From NCBI GenBank assembly GCA_030248135.1, contig JASANC010001491.1:21693-85692 (forward strand): a stretch of 64,000 bases of DNA, written 5' to 3'. Below, piece by piece: positions 46,429-61,325 of this stretch (within the stretch, counting starts at the first letter, position 1; the number at the start of each line of letters is the position of its first letter). The DNA is from Theristus sp. LFF4_11. Its lineage: Eukaryota > Nematoda > Chromadorea > Monhysterida > Xyalidae. The notes under the pieces are model-generated. The model worked only from the letters and a program-made list of their open reading frames with translations. It made no database searches and had not been told where the DNA came from. Made by a program: the position numbers and the translations under genes.

Positions 46429-46903
46429 GTCAATCTGTGAACCTGCACTCGTTGATTCCTCAGGAGCGTCGGATGTAACCAGCTGAACGTCCCAGATTAA
46501 CTGATGATCTAAGTAAACATTGCTCACGTTGTTGCGCCCAGTGAACATTGCATCTTGCGCCCAGTCAACGGCGCATTTGAACGCCGAAGCTAAATGATCG
46601 TCACGACCTTGATGGAATACGGCGCCTAAAAACGGTTGTTTTTGAAAAAAAACTAAACTTCGGACCAAAAACACTTTTGAAAGTTTATGGGTCTCCGTAC
46701 TACATACGTTCATACAGTTTTATTGGAGTTTCCTGCTTTTTGCAAAATAAAATGGATGGGTGGATGGATTGATCTCCAAGACAGAAACTTAATAAAACAC
46801 CAAAATCAAACTGACCAATACGATTGCTCAATGCGTCGATTTTGGACAAACCCACAATCAACCATTGTGTGACGCCGAATATCAGTTGCATCCGCGAAAT
46901 CAT
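36828..46903 (-). CDS. kainate-type ionotropic glutamate receptor subunit (20 exons)
   Basis: Minus-strand exons: 46903-46816, 46625-46443, 46345-46210, 46115-45988, 45304-45159, 44352-44299, 44154-43927, 43558-43388, 42919-42815, 42424-42302, 42016-41807, 41547-41328, 40631-40466, 39755-39509, 39265-39196, 38993-38829, 38443-38310, 37954-37820, 37590-37414, 37052-36828. Phases agree throughout: 1036 residues. Order: signal peptide, amino-terminal domain ([21 protein letters not shown]), ligand-binding S1 ([25 protein letters not shown] with the glutamate-binding Arg), M1, pore loop, M3 ([12 protein letters not shown]), S2 ([19 protein letters not shown]), M4 and a C-tail. PRAVSTR and the S2 motif point to the kainate class. 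Unusual: Lys661 occupies the Q/R filter position and Gly662 the next Gln. The exon 19 end is ambiguous (GT after GCATGGGGA, or a GC donor nine bases earlier). Role: postsynaptic cation channel subunit. Confidence 0.95.
38493..38640 (-). mobile_element. SINE-like element, copy in receptor intron 16
   Basis: It shares with 41596-41757 and 52403-52568 the block whose plus-strand form here is TAGGCGATATGATTTTCGCC, followed by AGGGCTAACCCAGAACG, then GGTGCCCATCGAGTTTTACT, TGTCATTAAGGGCCTATATG and a CGGCGGGG end. Read on the minus strand, the order is tRNA-like 3' part, body, tail. The unit GCATTAAGGGCCTATATGCA is partly duplicated. Confidence 0.7.
39941..40173 (-). mobile_element. MITE family 1, copy 6 (receptor intron 13)
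   Basis: GTGACCTATTTTTTCAAACG at the left and AATAAATCCACAATA at the right bound a standard copy with both TGACGTCA palindromes. It lies in the intron between the M1-linker exon and the pore-loop exon of the glutamate receptor. Confidence 0.92.
40197..40444. repeat. 248-bp inverted repeat (long hairpin) in receptor intron 13
   Basis: Arms of roughly 115 bp: the left arm has GGCGGCCAAAAGCGTTGGGA, GTTGCATCAGCC and AAGAATTTATGGGCAACGTTGG; the right arm has the mirror CCAACGTTGCCCATAAATTC, GGCTGATGCAATAGC and TCCAACGCTTTTGGTCGCCA. The loop is about 20 bp. It begins 24 bp after the MITE and ends about 20 bp from the receptor exon 40631-40466. It is probably a fold-back transposon. Confidence 0.88.
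40668..40896. mobile_element. GACGT-rich inverted-repeat element, copy 2 (receptor intron 12)
   Basis: The ends AAGGCCCGTTTATATCTGAC and GTCAGGTATAAACGGGCCTT are inverted repeats. The interior is tandem-like GACGTATG, GCACGGCAC and CACGTCACGTC words. It ends 37 bp upstream of the acceptor of receptor exon 40631-40466 on the gene strand. Confidence 0.85.
40921..41157 (+). mobile_element. MITE family 1, copy 7 (receptor intron 12)
   Basis: A full copy from TATTGTGGATTTATTCAAAC to AAAAAAATAGGCCATA, with one TGACGTCA at each end. It lies in the same intron as the GACGT-rich element, 25 bp away. Confidence 0.93.
41571..41597 (+). repeat. (TTG)9 microsatellite
   Basis: Nine TTG units lie in receptor intron 11, about 25 bp upstream (on the gene strand) of the acceptor of exon 41547-41328. 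On the coding strand they read as CAA repeats. Confidence 0.9.
41596..41757 (-). mobile_element. SINE-like element, copy in receptor intron 11
   Basis: Contains TTTTAGGCTATGTTCTTAGC, AGCGCTAACCCAG, GAATGCCCGTCGAGTAGTG, TGTCATTAACTGCC and a B-box-like end CGGGCTTGATCCCCCGAACG. The order matches the copies at 38493-38640 and, inverted, 52403-52568. The tRNA-like end faces the higher coordinate. Confidence 0.72.
44840..45043 (+). CDS. small secreted cysteine-rich peptide, nested antisense in receptor intron 5
   Basis: A single uninterrupted 67-codon frame starts at an ATG in AT-rich context. Residues 1-18 ([20 protein letters not shown]) look like a cleavable signal peptide. The rest contains six cysteines spaced CC-x4-C-x5-C-x5-C-x15-C ([26 protein letters not shown]), suited to three disulphides. 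It lies wholly within the 44353-45158 intron of the glutamate receptor, on the opposite strand. No family is recognised and no polyadenylation signal is clear. Chance is possible for a frame this short, but a signal peptide plus an even cysteine set is uncommon by chance. Confidence 0.45.
   Translation: MCFLATLILSFLLARVPYSAESDRFEQTCCSESICGNQPLCGGHTLCSTTALYGGLLGDNHDCFLEI
45473..45930. mobile_element. C/G-run-rich element, copy 2 (receptor intron 4)
   Basis: The ends TACCGTATTACCTCCA and GGGGGTAATACGGTA match those of 24880-25333. Inside are G runs, CCCATGGGGG-type palindromes and, in the opposite orientation to copy 1, the core words TGGCAAAAATACCATGCATG, GTCGCAGAAACTTCTAC and TTTGGGGCCTTTGGTAGCAC. 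On the receptor's coding strand the runs are C-rich. Confidence 0.85.
46372..46435 (+). repeat. (CAAT)n microsatellite in receptor intron 2
   Basis: About fifteen CAAT units, interrupted once by CAGTCATTAATT. It directly adjoins the donor of receptor exon 46625-46443. Confidence 0.92.
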
Positions 46904-49028
46904 TGTCTTGTGCAGTCGATTTCTCTTGTGCCTTTCTTTTTTGCAAAAAGCAAATGGTCGTTGATGCGTGAAACTACCAAAATGAAAGTTGATATAAATT
47001 TCCCATAACAATCGACGTAATTGGTGTTTGGACATCAGGCCCCATATTCTGAGACACCGAACCTGATTGCGTTTCTGCTATTTGGCGTTTTTTTGGCATT
47101 GAAAAATGTCCAGTGGAGTTTCTAAACGTCTGACATGCCAGAACACATTTGTGATAAAAAAACGTGGGTATGCGCTTATACAGCTGACACCGCGATTAGC
47201 TCTAATGACCAACTGGTTCGAAATGGTTATCAGAAGTCAGACAATCAACAATGAAATAGGTATATATTTAGAAATAAATGTTTTTAGTGCTAGAGCAGCG
47301 GATGCAGCCAGTCAAAAAAACGCTCAGTAGCTTTTTTGCTGCCAAGCTTATAGCATAATATCGTGATTATGACTGTACAAGGCTAACGAATAGCACAAAC
47401 GCTAATTTTTTTAACTTGGCTAATCAGCGTGTCTGTTTTTTTGCGGAAACGTGTGTGGTAAATTGACGTAAATTATGGCGCTTCATTATTCGCATTATTG
47501 AATACTGATGGCTTTACTGGCAGGTGGCAAGGTGCAGTTTAGCTATAACCCGTTTTTTGATCATAATGAAAGGCCAATTGTTGAAGAATTATAATTGAAT
47601 TTTGGGAACCCTTTCAAGTGGATAAAATCGGATTTTAATTGGTGAACTGATTGGCTGCATTTGTGTCTGGACGCGCTGAGTGGACTGAAACGCAACTTTG
47701 CATCAGAAGAGCGAAAAAAAACAATATGCAACCGCAAGTCGGTTGTTAATGATGATAAAAGTATGTACAGAGAATACAAAATAATGAGTTTTCGATTCAT
47801 TTTCACCGGTGTATTAATTAAAAGCTCTTCAGTTTTTTATTGGCATCCTTTATGTTCTGCAACTTGTTTGTTACATTGCGTGACATACACTGTATGGGTT
47901 GGGTGGCTTTTTGTAACCAAGCTCTGGTCATGGATACGCAAGGATGAAATGGAAAATTGAATTGCACTTTTTTGTTGGCTATGACACGGAAGAAAAAATC
48001 GCAATGAACGATCAATTTGGTATTCAGTTCAACTTTCTCGAAATTGAGTTCAAAATTGTTCTTTGCAATGCCCTTTTGCTGTTCAACAGCATCGGCAACT
48101 AAACTTCAAAACCTAACAAATGGAAAACGAAGCATTTTCGTTTTTTTTCAATAACAATAACAAAGAACGCTTTTGTCTTGGTGGATAATAGATTTTGTGC
48201 ATGCAGCAAATGATGATTGAAATTGAAGATGAAAACACCGCTTTCACAGCAATGGAACACCTAAAGGTCTTCGTTTTACCGGTTTTTAAATACCTTCACA
48301 CTGACGGTGATTTTCATTTTGCATCTTCAGCGCATTAAACAAGATTTTTTTCTGAAAACAATCTCAAGATCCGGTATTCTTTATTGGCCCAACGTGCAAA
48401 AAAAACCATATGGGGAAACTCTGTAACTGGTGATACGGGCGATGGCGTGTGCTGTAGCGATTAGAAAACCGTTCGGTTTAATTAAAAAAAACGCCCAACA
48501 TCTTTGCAGGGGTTGGAGAATAATGGAAAAACCGTAAAAAACTGAAATTATGAAAGTCTGCGCACAAGTTGACTTGTACACACTCAATACGCTCACAAAA
48601 ATACGAAATTTCAAAAAAATTTCCAGTTCCTTTGTTTCGCTTCGGGGTTGTTCTATTCGTTTTTGTTTATTTGCATGATTGATTGTTTGATTCATTATTT
48701 TGCGCACGTGTGGGCAATAAGTTGGGTTGGTTCCGTGGGGTGACACGTGACATTTCATTCAGACCCGTGAATATGACAGCGACAGAGACGGGTATTACCT
48801 ATACTTTTAATTTTGAGCACATGTAATTTTGTGCTAAATTATTCATGTTCACATTGAGGACAGGGTAACTCGAAAGCATAAGCCGATGCACACAAGAACG
48901 CGAATATCCCGGATTCAGATCATGTGAACAATTGAGGTGCTGAGGTATGTATCTCAGATAAAACAATCTGTTGAAAACTAACACGTCGCGTAACTTTTTT
49001 TCAAATTTTCGTCTAAATTCTTTTTTAG
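46904..49028. other. divergent intergenic region, no gene recognised
   Basis: This separates the start of the glutamate receptor (-) from the Cys-rich gene (+) and should hold the receptor promoter. Short frames such as 47661-47960 and 48381-48758 lack signal peptides, domains and good splice context. The first exon of the downstream Cys-rich gene may be hidden here. Confidence 0.45.
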
Positions 49029-50008
49029 CAGCTTATGCTGGTGGCTAATGTTGAGTTGGTCGACGATTTGCATGGCGAGCACACGTGCGATGAGCACATG
49101 AGCAACAACGTCGAGTGCAAATTCGGTGCAGCGCGCTTGTGGACGGAGTGTTTCGCTGAGCGGATCGCGTATGGTGTTTTGTTTAGACTGCAGCTTATTG
49201 GTCCATTTCAAAACAGTTTCGGTTTTTTCAGTTTCAGTTTCGTGTCATTCAGAGGCAACATTGCGCACGGTCTATATTTGACCATCATAGACACTACAAA
49301 AGCATTTATGCGGAAAAAGCGGCGAAACACAAAATTTCGTTCGATTGCAGTTCATGCGCGCAAGTGGCGCCAATATTGACAGCGAAAGAGGCACATGCAA
49401 ACTTCGACCGTGTAATGGCTGATTCTGCTTGCGAACCGTACCGTGAGCAATTTAAGGAACTGATCTATGTTGACTATCGAACTCCTGTGTGAGTGTAGCT
49501 TTTAGCATTCGTAGATTGCGATTACTCTTTTTATGCTAATGAGTATGATTCGATACACTGAGAGATCGAATAGTGTATAGACTCCTAAAAGTTTGAGAAA
49601 AAACTTTCTGCTTTGCATTTTTTTTTCAGATGTCAGGGCAACGAAACCGTAGTCGACCAGTGCAGCGAACAGCCAGCGATTGTTGCAAATCAAAAACTTT
49701 GCTGGCATTCGTGCGTTTCATGTTTTTATGATCACACGCTTCGCAACACCAAACCTTTGCCATATTTGAACGTTTGTGTTGTGATCCTAAAAACCATGCC
49801 GCCATGTGTCACTAAAAATATGCATCCGTTTTTTGCCTGTGTGTGGTTGCGTACAATCGGTTGAAAAAACTTGTGACAAGTTTCAGTGAACCAACTTTAT
49901 AAACGTCATAAAATGTTTTGCAGGATTATGGGCGCAGCGCAGCTGAATTGCTTGGAGGCACTGGATCCATTCGACCGCTGCTTCGAAAAAGCGAAAAGCG
50001 AAAATTGA
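49029..50008 (+). CDS. small cysteine-rich protein, probably secreted, family unknown
   Basis: Exons 49029-49168, 49351-49488, 49630-49710 and 49924-50008 join with consistent phase 2 at every junction to about 147 residues, ending AKSEN and a stop. Cysteines recur in HTCDEH, VECKFG, TECFAER, ASCAQV, SACEPY, VCQGN, DQCSEQ, LCWHS, LNCLEA and DRCFEK: ten, widely spaced among helix-like segments. This recalls nematode secreted Cys-rich domains of the T20D4.11/DUF19 type, but I cannot confirm the match. An upstream exon with start codon and signal peptide is expected and not found. Confidence 0.65.
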
Positions 50009-50099
50009 TTTTTTTAATTTGTTTGTGTTCAGTTGGTTAGCTAAAGAAAGCCTTTTTAACACATTTGGTATATTGTATTTTTATTGGTATCTGAAGTTC

Positions 50100-50105
50100 A
50101 ATAAA
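50100..50105 (+). terminator. polyadenylation signal of the Cys-rich gene
   Basis: AATAAA about 92 bp after the stop codon at 50006-50008, in the expected position for a short 3' untranslated region. Confidence 0.55.
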
Positions 50106-50686
50106 AGCGAAATATTGCCGCCATTGTCGGTTGAGTTGACTCTACAAAAGATTTTGTGCTGTCGTGTCAATTCAATTTCATGAACACTGAAAATGATTGA
50201 TAACTGAACTTCACTATAGTGACGTTTACACCTGCGGTGTCACATCGTCATTTGCTTCCGGTTGTCAATAATGAGCGACAATAACAAATTAACAAAGCAG
50301 TTCTTAACATCTAACTTATGCGAGCGCGATAATGTGACACATGCACGATCATGGTGAAAAGCATAATGATTGAATCAATGTGGTAATACATCACATTTTT
50401 ATAAAAACATTGATTTTTATTTCCCGGAACCAAGATTTGCTTTGACGTCAATATTTTAAAACCCAATTATTTTTTTTACAATGATGTTCATAGCGTCGAT
50501 ACACGTTAGAATATTCGTCTTCGGTTAGTTTAGACGTTTTTCGAAAGTAAGTTAGGTGCATGCTTGTGTATATGTAGTGATCTTTGAAAAACATTTAACA
50601 AAAGTAATCTTTAAGATGAATATGACTTTCTCAAATTCATAACTAAGAAAGCCACAAAATCATTGTTTCTTATTCTAACTTTGAAG

Positions 50687-51358
50687 GATTCTCCGCAACC
50701 GCAAGTTGGGCCGCGGCTGATTTCACGAAACTAGCGCACAGCAATAAAATGACTGTTGGAATTCAAGAGTCGAGCACTCGGCGAAACGTCGTCGAATGTT
50801 GTATGTTTCACTTTCAGCGGATTGGCTGCATATATTTGAATGCAGCACGCTCACTGGCTGTTCAACCAACTGTTTCTTTTGGTTCAAAAGCTACTTGGAA
50901 TTTCCGTTGCACCGTTTCATTCCAGTTCAACATTGCTACGACCTTGGACAGACGACTTGTCAAAGCGTTGGCTACAGAGCAGCCAACAAGGAATGCGTCA
51001 TTCACAGTCAACCATACGACGCCGCACGAACAGACAGCCAAGCCACCGGATACATTGTCGCGAACCGTGGCGACGAATATACGGTGCAGTTGTTCTATTG
51101 GGCGAAAATGAGCTTTGTCATTACTAGCAGTTGACCCGTGCCTACGGCCCGGGTAAAAAATGTTTGCGATTTTGTTAACAGCAAGGTGCAGCCGTTACAA
51201 CATTAGCAGCAACATGGCTGTGTGCGGACGGATCGACGTTTCTTGTGAACACACGCTGACGTTTATCCCCAAGGGAAAATCTCTCTATTTTCATCAATAA
51301 CAATGGCAAACTCTCGTTTTCAGCCAACCACGACCACGACCACAACCACGACCACGAT

Positions 51359-51391
<33 letters not shown>

Positions 51392-51525
51392 TCCGTTTTC
51401 TTGCCCTGCTGACGGCTTGTATGCTGATCCATCCTCCATTGACTGCAGCCACTACTACCAATGCGCCCATGGAAGCGCAACACAAATGCCATGCGCCACA
51501 AGAACCTACTTCAGTTCAAGCACAA
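50687..51525 (+). CDS. PAN-like + Thr linker + chitin-binding protein, paralogue A
   Basis: Exons 50687-50800, 50926-51083 and 51324-51525 join in phases 1 and 0, exactly as in paralogue B (53144-54217). Exon 1 carries the end of an N-terminal domain (AADFTKLAHSNKMTVGIQES). Exon 2 has a PAN/apple-like segment (CYDLGQTTCQSVGYRAANKEC, trimmed here to its core CQSVGYRAANKEC, then TGYIVANRGDEYT). Exon 3 encodes 22 Thr/Ile residues from ACC/ACG codons, then a peritrophin-A chitin-binding domain start (CPADGLYADPSSIDCSHYYQ, ATQMPC). The final cysteines are missing, so a further exon or truncation is likely; a transposon begins at 51598. The first exon is also missing. Likely an extracellular cuticle, eggshell or gut-matrix protein. 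Confidence 0.7.
51131..51155 (+). repeat. short dispersed repeat, copy 2
   Basis: TTGACCCGTGCCTACGGC matches 15594-15611 exactly. It lies in the intron between exons 2 and 3 of paralogue A. Confidence 0.45.
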
Positions 51526-51597
51526 GTTGGAAAATGGAATTTTCACTTGAGAAAACCCTGGCCACTGAACTTGGTTAAAATTGTTTTGCGACTTTTG

Positions 51598-51788
51598 AGG
51601 CCCGTTTATACCTGACGTATGCAGACGTACATAGACGTACGTCAGGTATGAACGGTAGCATGCAATAACACGAAACCTGACGTGCCGTGACGTGACGTGC
51701 CGTGTACACGCATACGGCTAAAGTGACGTAACGAGCCGTGCCGTGCCGTATGCCGCATACATCAAGTATCTGATATAAGCGGGCCTTA
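51598..51788. mobile_element. GACGT-rich inverted-repeat element, copy 3
   Basis: It begins AGGCCCGTTTATACCTGACG and ends with the inverted, slightly decayed CTGATATAAGCGGGCCTT. Inside are TACGTCAGGTATGAACGG and the GTGCCGTG/GACGTGACG words of the family. It lies just downstream of the last recognised exon of paralogue A. Confidence 0.85.
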
Positions 51789-53143
51789 ACAGAAAGCCAG
51801 TGGGTGTAATTTATTTTTCTAAAATAACACGTCAGATCAATTTCGTAGTCAGTTTCCCAGCGCGGCAACATTTTCTCGGTAGCTTCGCTTGAATATCGAA
51901 GTTTATTGTAGCTCTTGTATTTGCATTTTTTTGGCGAGTTACGAGAGGTTTAAAAATTGTGATTGGTTGGTGTGTTGAACTTTGGAACAACTTTTCAGGG
52001 ACTTGTGTTACATTTGCAAACAGCGATTGTGGTTTCCTTAAAATGTAAGCAATCTCACGGCTAAACGTTTGAAACTGGAGAAAATCAAACGACGGAATCA
52101 ACATGACACGAATTGTGATTGAAAAATGACTAGTATATTTGAGATGAGTGATTAATTTCAGAAATAACAATATTTTTCACGGCAATTTTTCTCGTTTAGC
52201 GAGTTTTTTTGTGGTTTTTGACATTTCAGCGGTATTTGAGATCATTTTTGTCACGATCAATTTCGGTTTGAGAAGAACCTGAATATGGATGTTTAAGGCA
52301 CATTAATGCTGAAGCGCAGGCGTCATGAATGATGAAGTGAAGCTGCGTCAGCCGCTGCAGCATTGGACAGCCAGATCTAAAAGCGCACACTTCACAACGT
52401 GTCACTTTAATTGTGTCTGCGCGATCGGGGGATCGAGCCCCGCCGATGGGTGTATGGACATTAAATGACAAAGAAAACTTGATGGGCACCCTACTCGACG
52501 GGGTCCTGTTATGCTGTTCTGGGTTAGCCCTGGCGAAAAACATATCGCCTAAAGTCCCAACAACAAAGCATACATGACGGGCAAGTTACGCGGGCATACT
52601 TGCCAGGAAAAAAATCATTGCGGTCCGTCCCGAGATTCGTCCCGTGGCCCGCCTGCCCGCCCGTCCGACCGCAAAAAGCTTAACTGTATACCCACTCCCA
52701 AAATGGAAACCAAAAACGAAAACAAATGAAAAACTTGCGGAAGCGTTGAAAATTTTAAAAGGTGTCATACAGGCGCATAACGTCTCTTCAATTCAGCCAT
52801 GACTAGTTGGTACGTAACAATAAAAGTCGCATTAAAAGTGTCGAATAAACGGATGATTGATAATACAGTATCAGTGTTTCTATCTTGCAATAAAGCTGTC
52901 AACCATGCATGACAGTTGAACAATGTTGAAATTGAAATCGGAAGTTTATGACAATTATTTCACAATCAAACTGTTTCCGTTTTGACTCGGGTCCATGCTG
53001 GCTGTGGGGCCAAAAACCATTGAAATTTTGAAAATGATGTTATCAATAATTGGAATTCTAGTCGGTCAGTTAGAAATTTGATTCGATTTAAAAAAACGCG
53101 ATATTTATTTTATTATGAAAACTTAGGTTTAGTTATTTTTTAG
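51789..53143. other. region between the PAN/chitin-binding paralogues
   Basis: Apart from one SINE-like element (52403-52568), I find no supported gene. The first exon of paralogue B should lie in this stretch, but no start codon with a signal peptide in the right phase is evident. Confidence 0.45.
52403..52568 (+). mobile_element. SINE-like element, plus-strand copy
   Basis: A B-box-like GGGGATCGAGCCCCGCC is followed by AAATGACAAAGAAAACTTGA, TGGGCACCCTACTCGACGG, TTCTGGGTTAGCCCTGGCG and CATATCGCCTAAAGTCCC. The same body occurs on the minus strand at 38493-38640 and 41596-41757. An A box is not clear, so the tRNA-like head may be truncated. Confidence 0.72.
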
Positions 53144-54217
53144 TCAATTTTGGCACGAGCACTTTGGCAGCGGTTGACTTTCTGAAGCTGGCGTCAAACC
53201 GCAAAATGACTGCTGGAATAATGGAGAGTGTCGAGATGCCACATTTAATCAAATGCTGTATGTCAAAAACGTTTTTTTAACCAAAGCTGTTGTTGAGGCA
53301 GCAAGTTCTCCAACTGTAATTATCCGATCCGCTTTTGTTTAGAGTTGTTTATGCTGCGACGGTTGTTTTAGAAAAAATACGATTTCGTACACAGCTGTGA
53401 AAGACACAATTTCACTGCCATCTGCATGCTTTCATTGAATCTGTCACTTTAGATAAACGCTGCTACAGTAGAGGCGAGGCCTGCCAAAGTGTCAGCTATA
53501 AAAGCGCAAACAAAGAATGCGTCCTTTACAATCAGCCGTTCAACGCCACACAAACAGACAGCACTGTAACGGGATTCATTAACGCTAATCGGGGACTTGA
53601 ATATTTGGTTCGCTCTCATTTTGTGCGCACCATACCCGTGCGACGGTGTGGGGTAGCGATGTGCGCAGCCCTCAAACCGGTGTGCAGCCCTCAAAATGGT
53701 GCACAGCTCTCAAATCGGTGTTGCCAAAATGCCACCGCAAAAATTTCTAGCGGGCTGCACACCGGTTTTGAGGGCTGCGCACATTGGCACCCCACACCGT
53801 CGCACGGGTATGGTGCGCACAACAAAACGGTCGTTGGTGCGAGTTTTTTTTCATGTTTTTATGAACACTAACAGTAATTAATTGTAACATCAGTCAGGAT
53901 CTACTTGAACATGTGTAAACAAATTTTCAAGGCCACGACTTCATCAGCGAACACAACGACAACGACAACTAGCCCAGCGACCATGGCATCCAGCACCACC
54001 ACCACCACCACCACCACCACCACCACCACCACCACCACCACCACCACCACCACCACCACCACCAACACCACCACGTCGGCTCCGTTCATCTGCCCAGGCA
54101 ACGGCATTTACGCCGATCCTGCATCACCCGATTGCAGTCGTTACTACCTGTGCAACGAGGCCAATGACGCCACGCTGATACCGTGTGGGCCGGAAAAATA
54201 CTTCAACTCAAACGCTG
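53144..54217 (+). CDS. PAN-like + Thr linker + chitin-binding protein, paralogue B
   Basis: Exons 53144-53257, 53453-53607 and 53932-54217 match paralogue A in length, phase and sequence: LAAVDFLKLASNRKMTAGI, then CYSRGEACQSVSYKSANKEC and TGFINANRGLEYL, then a Thr-rich linker of about 38 residues, mostly a pure ACC run (53994-54062), then a peritrophin-A start CPGNGIYADPASPDCSRYY, CNEAND and LIPCGPEKYF. The last exon ends in phase 1 as in A. A candidate next exon starts after ttgaattccag at 54749 but is not convincing. The signal-peptide exon is missing. It is probably a matrix protein that bridges chitin and other ligands. Tandem duplication with A is clear. Confidence 0.72.
53621..53823. 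repeat. 203-bp inverted repeat (hairpin) in paralogue B intron 2
   Basis: Arms of about 80 bp: TTGTGCGCACCATACCCGTG, GACGGTGTGGGG and GTGCGCAGCCCTCAAACCGG on the left mirror CCGGTTTTGAGGGCTGCGCA, CCCCACACCGTC and CACGGGTATGGTGCGCACAA on the right. The middle repeats the word CAGCCCTCAAA, CAGCTCTCAAA. It begins 14 bp after the donor at 53607. Probably a fold-back transposon; absent from paralogue A. Confidence 0.9.
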
Positions 54218-54387
54218 GTTTGTTTTTCGTGCTTGAAATTTATATTTTGTAACAAAAAAATGATTGGTCGTCAACGACGGTCAGCGGTTGTGCGCATTTG
54301 TGTTTTTCGGCTTGCTGATTGGCCGTCGACTTGGAGTCCATTTTGTTTGTGAGTGACTGGAATACGAGCGCCTATCGATTTAGTCAC

Positions 54388-54500
54388 CCTCGTGTGGCCT
54401 GGTGGTAGTGCGTTAGACTATTGTCTGTGCGTTCGGAGGATCGGACCGCGCCGAACAGCACTTAATGACAGAGAAAACTCGATGGACACCCTATCAGCCA
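54388..54500 (+). mobile_element. tRNA-derived SINE-like fragment
   Basis: An A-box-like GTGGCCTGGTGGTAGTGCGT and a B-box-like GGATCGGACCGCGCC are followed by CTTAATGACAGAGAAAACTC and GATGGACACCC, matching the body of the copy at 52403-52568. Only the 5' half is present. No stable cloverleaf is evident, so it is not a tRNA gene. Confidence 0.7.
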
Positions 54501-55414
54501 ATCAGAGTCAAAGCCATCGAGTGACTTGACTAAATTCAGAGTCCTTTCAGGCCTCTGCGTTAATTACCCGCTGAGTGACTGCGCTGACGCAACGGGATGA
54601 TCTCAGGCTGAACTTAGAAAATCAGCCAAAAACCTAAGACAAGGTTTTGATGTGGAGTACTGAATTTAGGAATCGCTTTGAAAGGTTTCAAAACATTTGA
54701 TTCCAGTTCTTAATGCACAACGTTTCTGATCATTGAAGTTGAATTCCAGCTGTTGTCCATGACATAATGTCAAATATGTTCAAGTCAAAAACATGTCGGC
54801 ACATTCAGCTCAAGCGCATATGCACATAAATGGAATGTGAAAAATGTGTGACGCTTGTATTGCTTGGTTGAGCTTTTAATTCACGTCTCCCCAGTCATCA
54901 GACTTCAGCAAATAGTGCTGTGTCTTTGAAGTGCCTTGGTGTATGTCGTGTCGTGTCTTGGTTTATATCTTAAAATGGTCTATATATACATGGTTACCAG
55001 GGCTACCGGAACGCGCGCGCGCACACGCAAATACACCGGAAATCAAGGAAACGTATCTTTTTAAGATTTTCGTCTCTGTGTGTCTGCCTGTGGTTTTCCA
55101 CCGGGCCGTTGTTGACTGACTTCACTTTGTTTGTGTGCAAGCGTTGTACGTGTGTGTTGATTTGTGTGGTGTCACTCTGTGTACTACAAATGTATGTGAC
55201 ACGAATAAAAACGCATTCGTGACAACTTATATCCGCTTTGGTGAAGAAAACGAAATTCAAGATAGAAAAACAGATCGATAAGCTCATTTATGTAGCTTTT
55301 CTGAAAAAATGTTTGAAATTGAGAGAGAGAGGGAGAGCGATCAAGTTTGAAATGCAACTGAATTATACTGATCGAAATTTAAAATAACGAAGCAGAATAA
55401 AGTGTCATGGAAAA
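54501..55414. other. intergenic region, no gene recognised
   Basis: The sequence contains a GA-rich run near 55319-55336 and short frames without support. Missing 3' exons of paralogue B could lie here. Confidence 0.4.
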
Positions 55415-60818
<5,404 letters not shown>

Positions 60819-60897
60819 TTATACTACTGTTGTTGTTGTTTTTTTTGTAAATTCACTTTGGAAATTTCGTTCCTCTGGTCGCGAGGAACAAGAATGA

Positions 60898-60903
60898 AAT
60901 AAA
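60898..60903 (+). terminator. polyadenylation signal of the coiled-coil gene
   Basis: AATAAA about 80 bp after the stop at 60816-60818, in GAATGAAATAAACTGC. Confidence 0.6.
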
Positions 60904-61030
60904 CTGCATGAGCTTTTCTTTCGAGCATTTTCACTGTTTTTCCTCTTGCATGCATGGATGCTAGTATCTTTTCTTTAAGACCTGCGACTCAAGGCGGTTC
61001 AAGACGTGGAAAGAAAACCAGTTTCACCCT

Positions 61031-61192
61031 TTATGTGGTAATTCAGGATATCCTAAGTGACCCTAAGTGACCCGGCCTTGCTTAGTGGACTCGGATCACT
61101 TTACCAATTTTGAATTCCCGCGTCATGCATGAGACTGCTTACCTATCTATGCGCGCATTGAGTCTTGGGACTAAAATAAAAGATATTACATA
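61031..61192 (+). repeat. dispersed repeat, copy 2 (partner at 1148-1300)
   Basis: Shares AATTTTGAATTCCCGCGTC, GGACTCGGATCAC and GCGCGCATTGAGTCT with 1148-1300 in the same order. A CCTAAGTGA word is doubled in this copy. Confidence 0.6.
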
Positions 61193-61325
61193 GTTTTTGC
61201 TTTTTACGAATACCATTCCTTTTTTTCTACAGTTTCTTCACTTTTTCCGATTGAAGTTTTTTGTGAACATGACAGGCGATTTGTGATTATTCTCATGAAA
61301 AAGCAAAATTACGAAAAAGTACATA

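Noticed and set aside
50801..50925. Read-through exon in paralogue A (cysteine-rich frame continuing from 50801)
   Set aside because: Paralogue B has an intron at exactly this point with the same phases, and its intron sequence is not similar; the open frame in A is taken as chance.
54388..54462. Possible tRNA gene
   Set aside because: A- and B-box-like words are present, but no acceptor stem pairs and the sequence continues into a SINE body found elsewhere.
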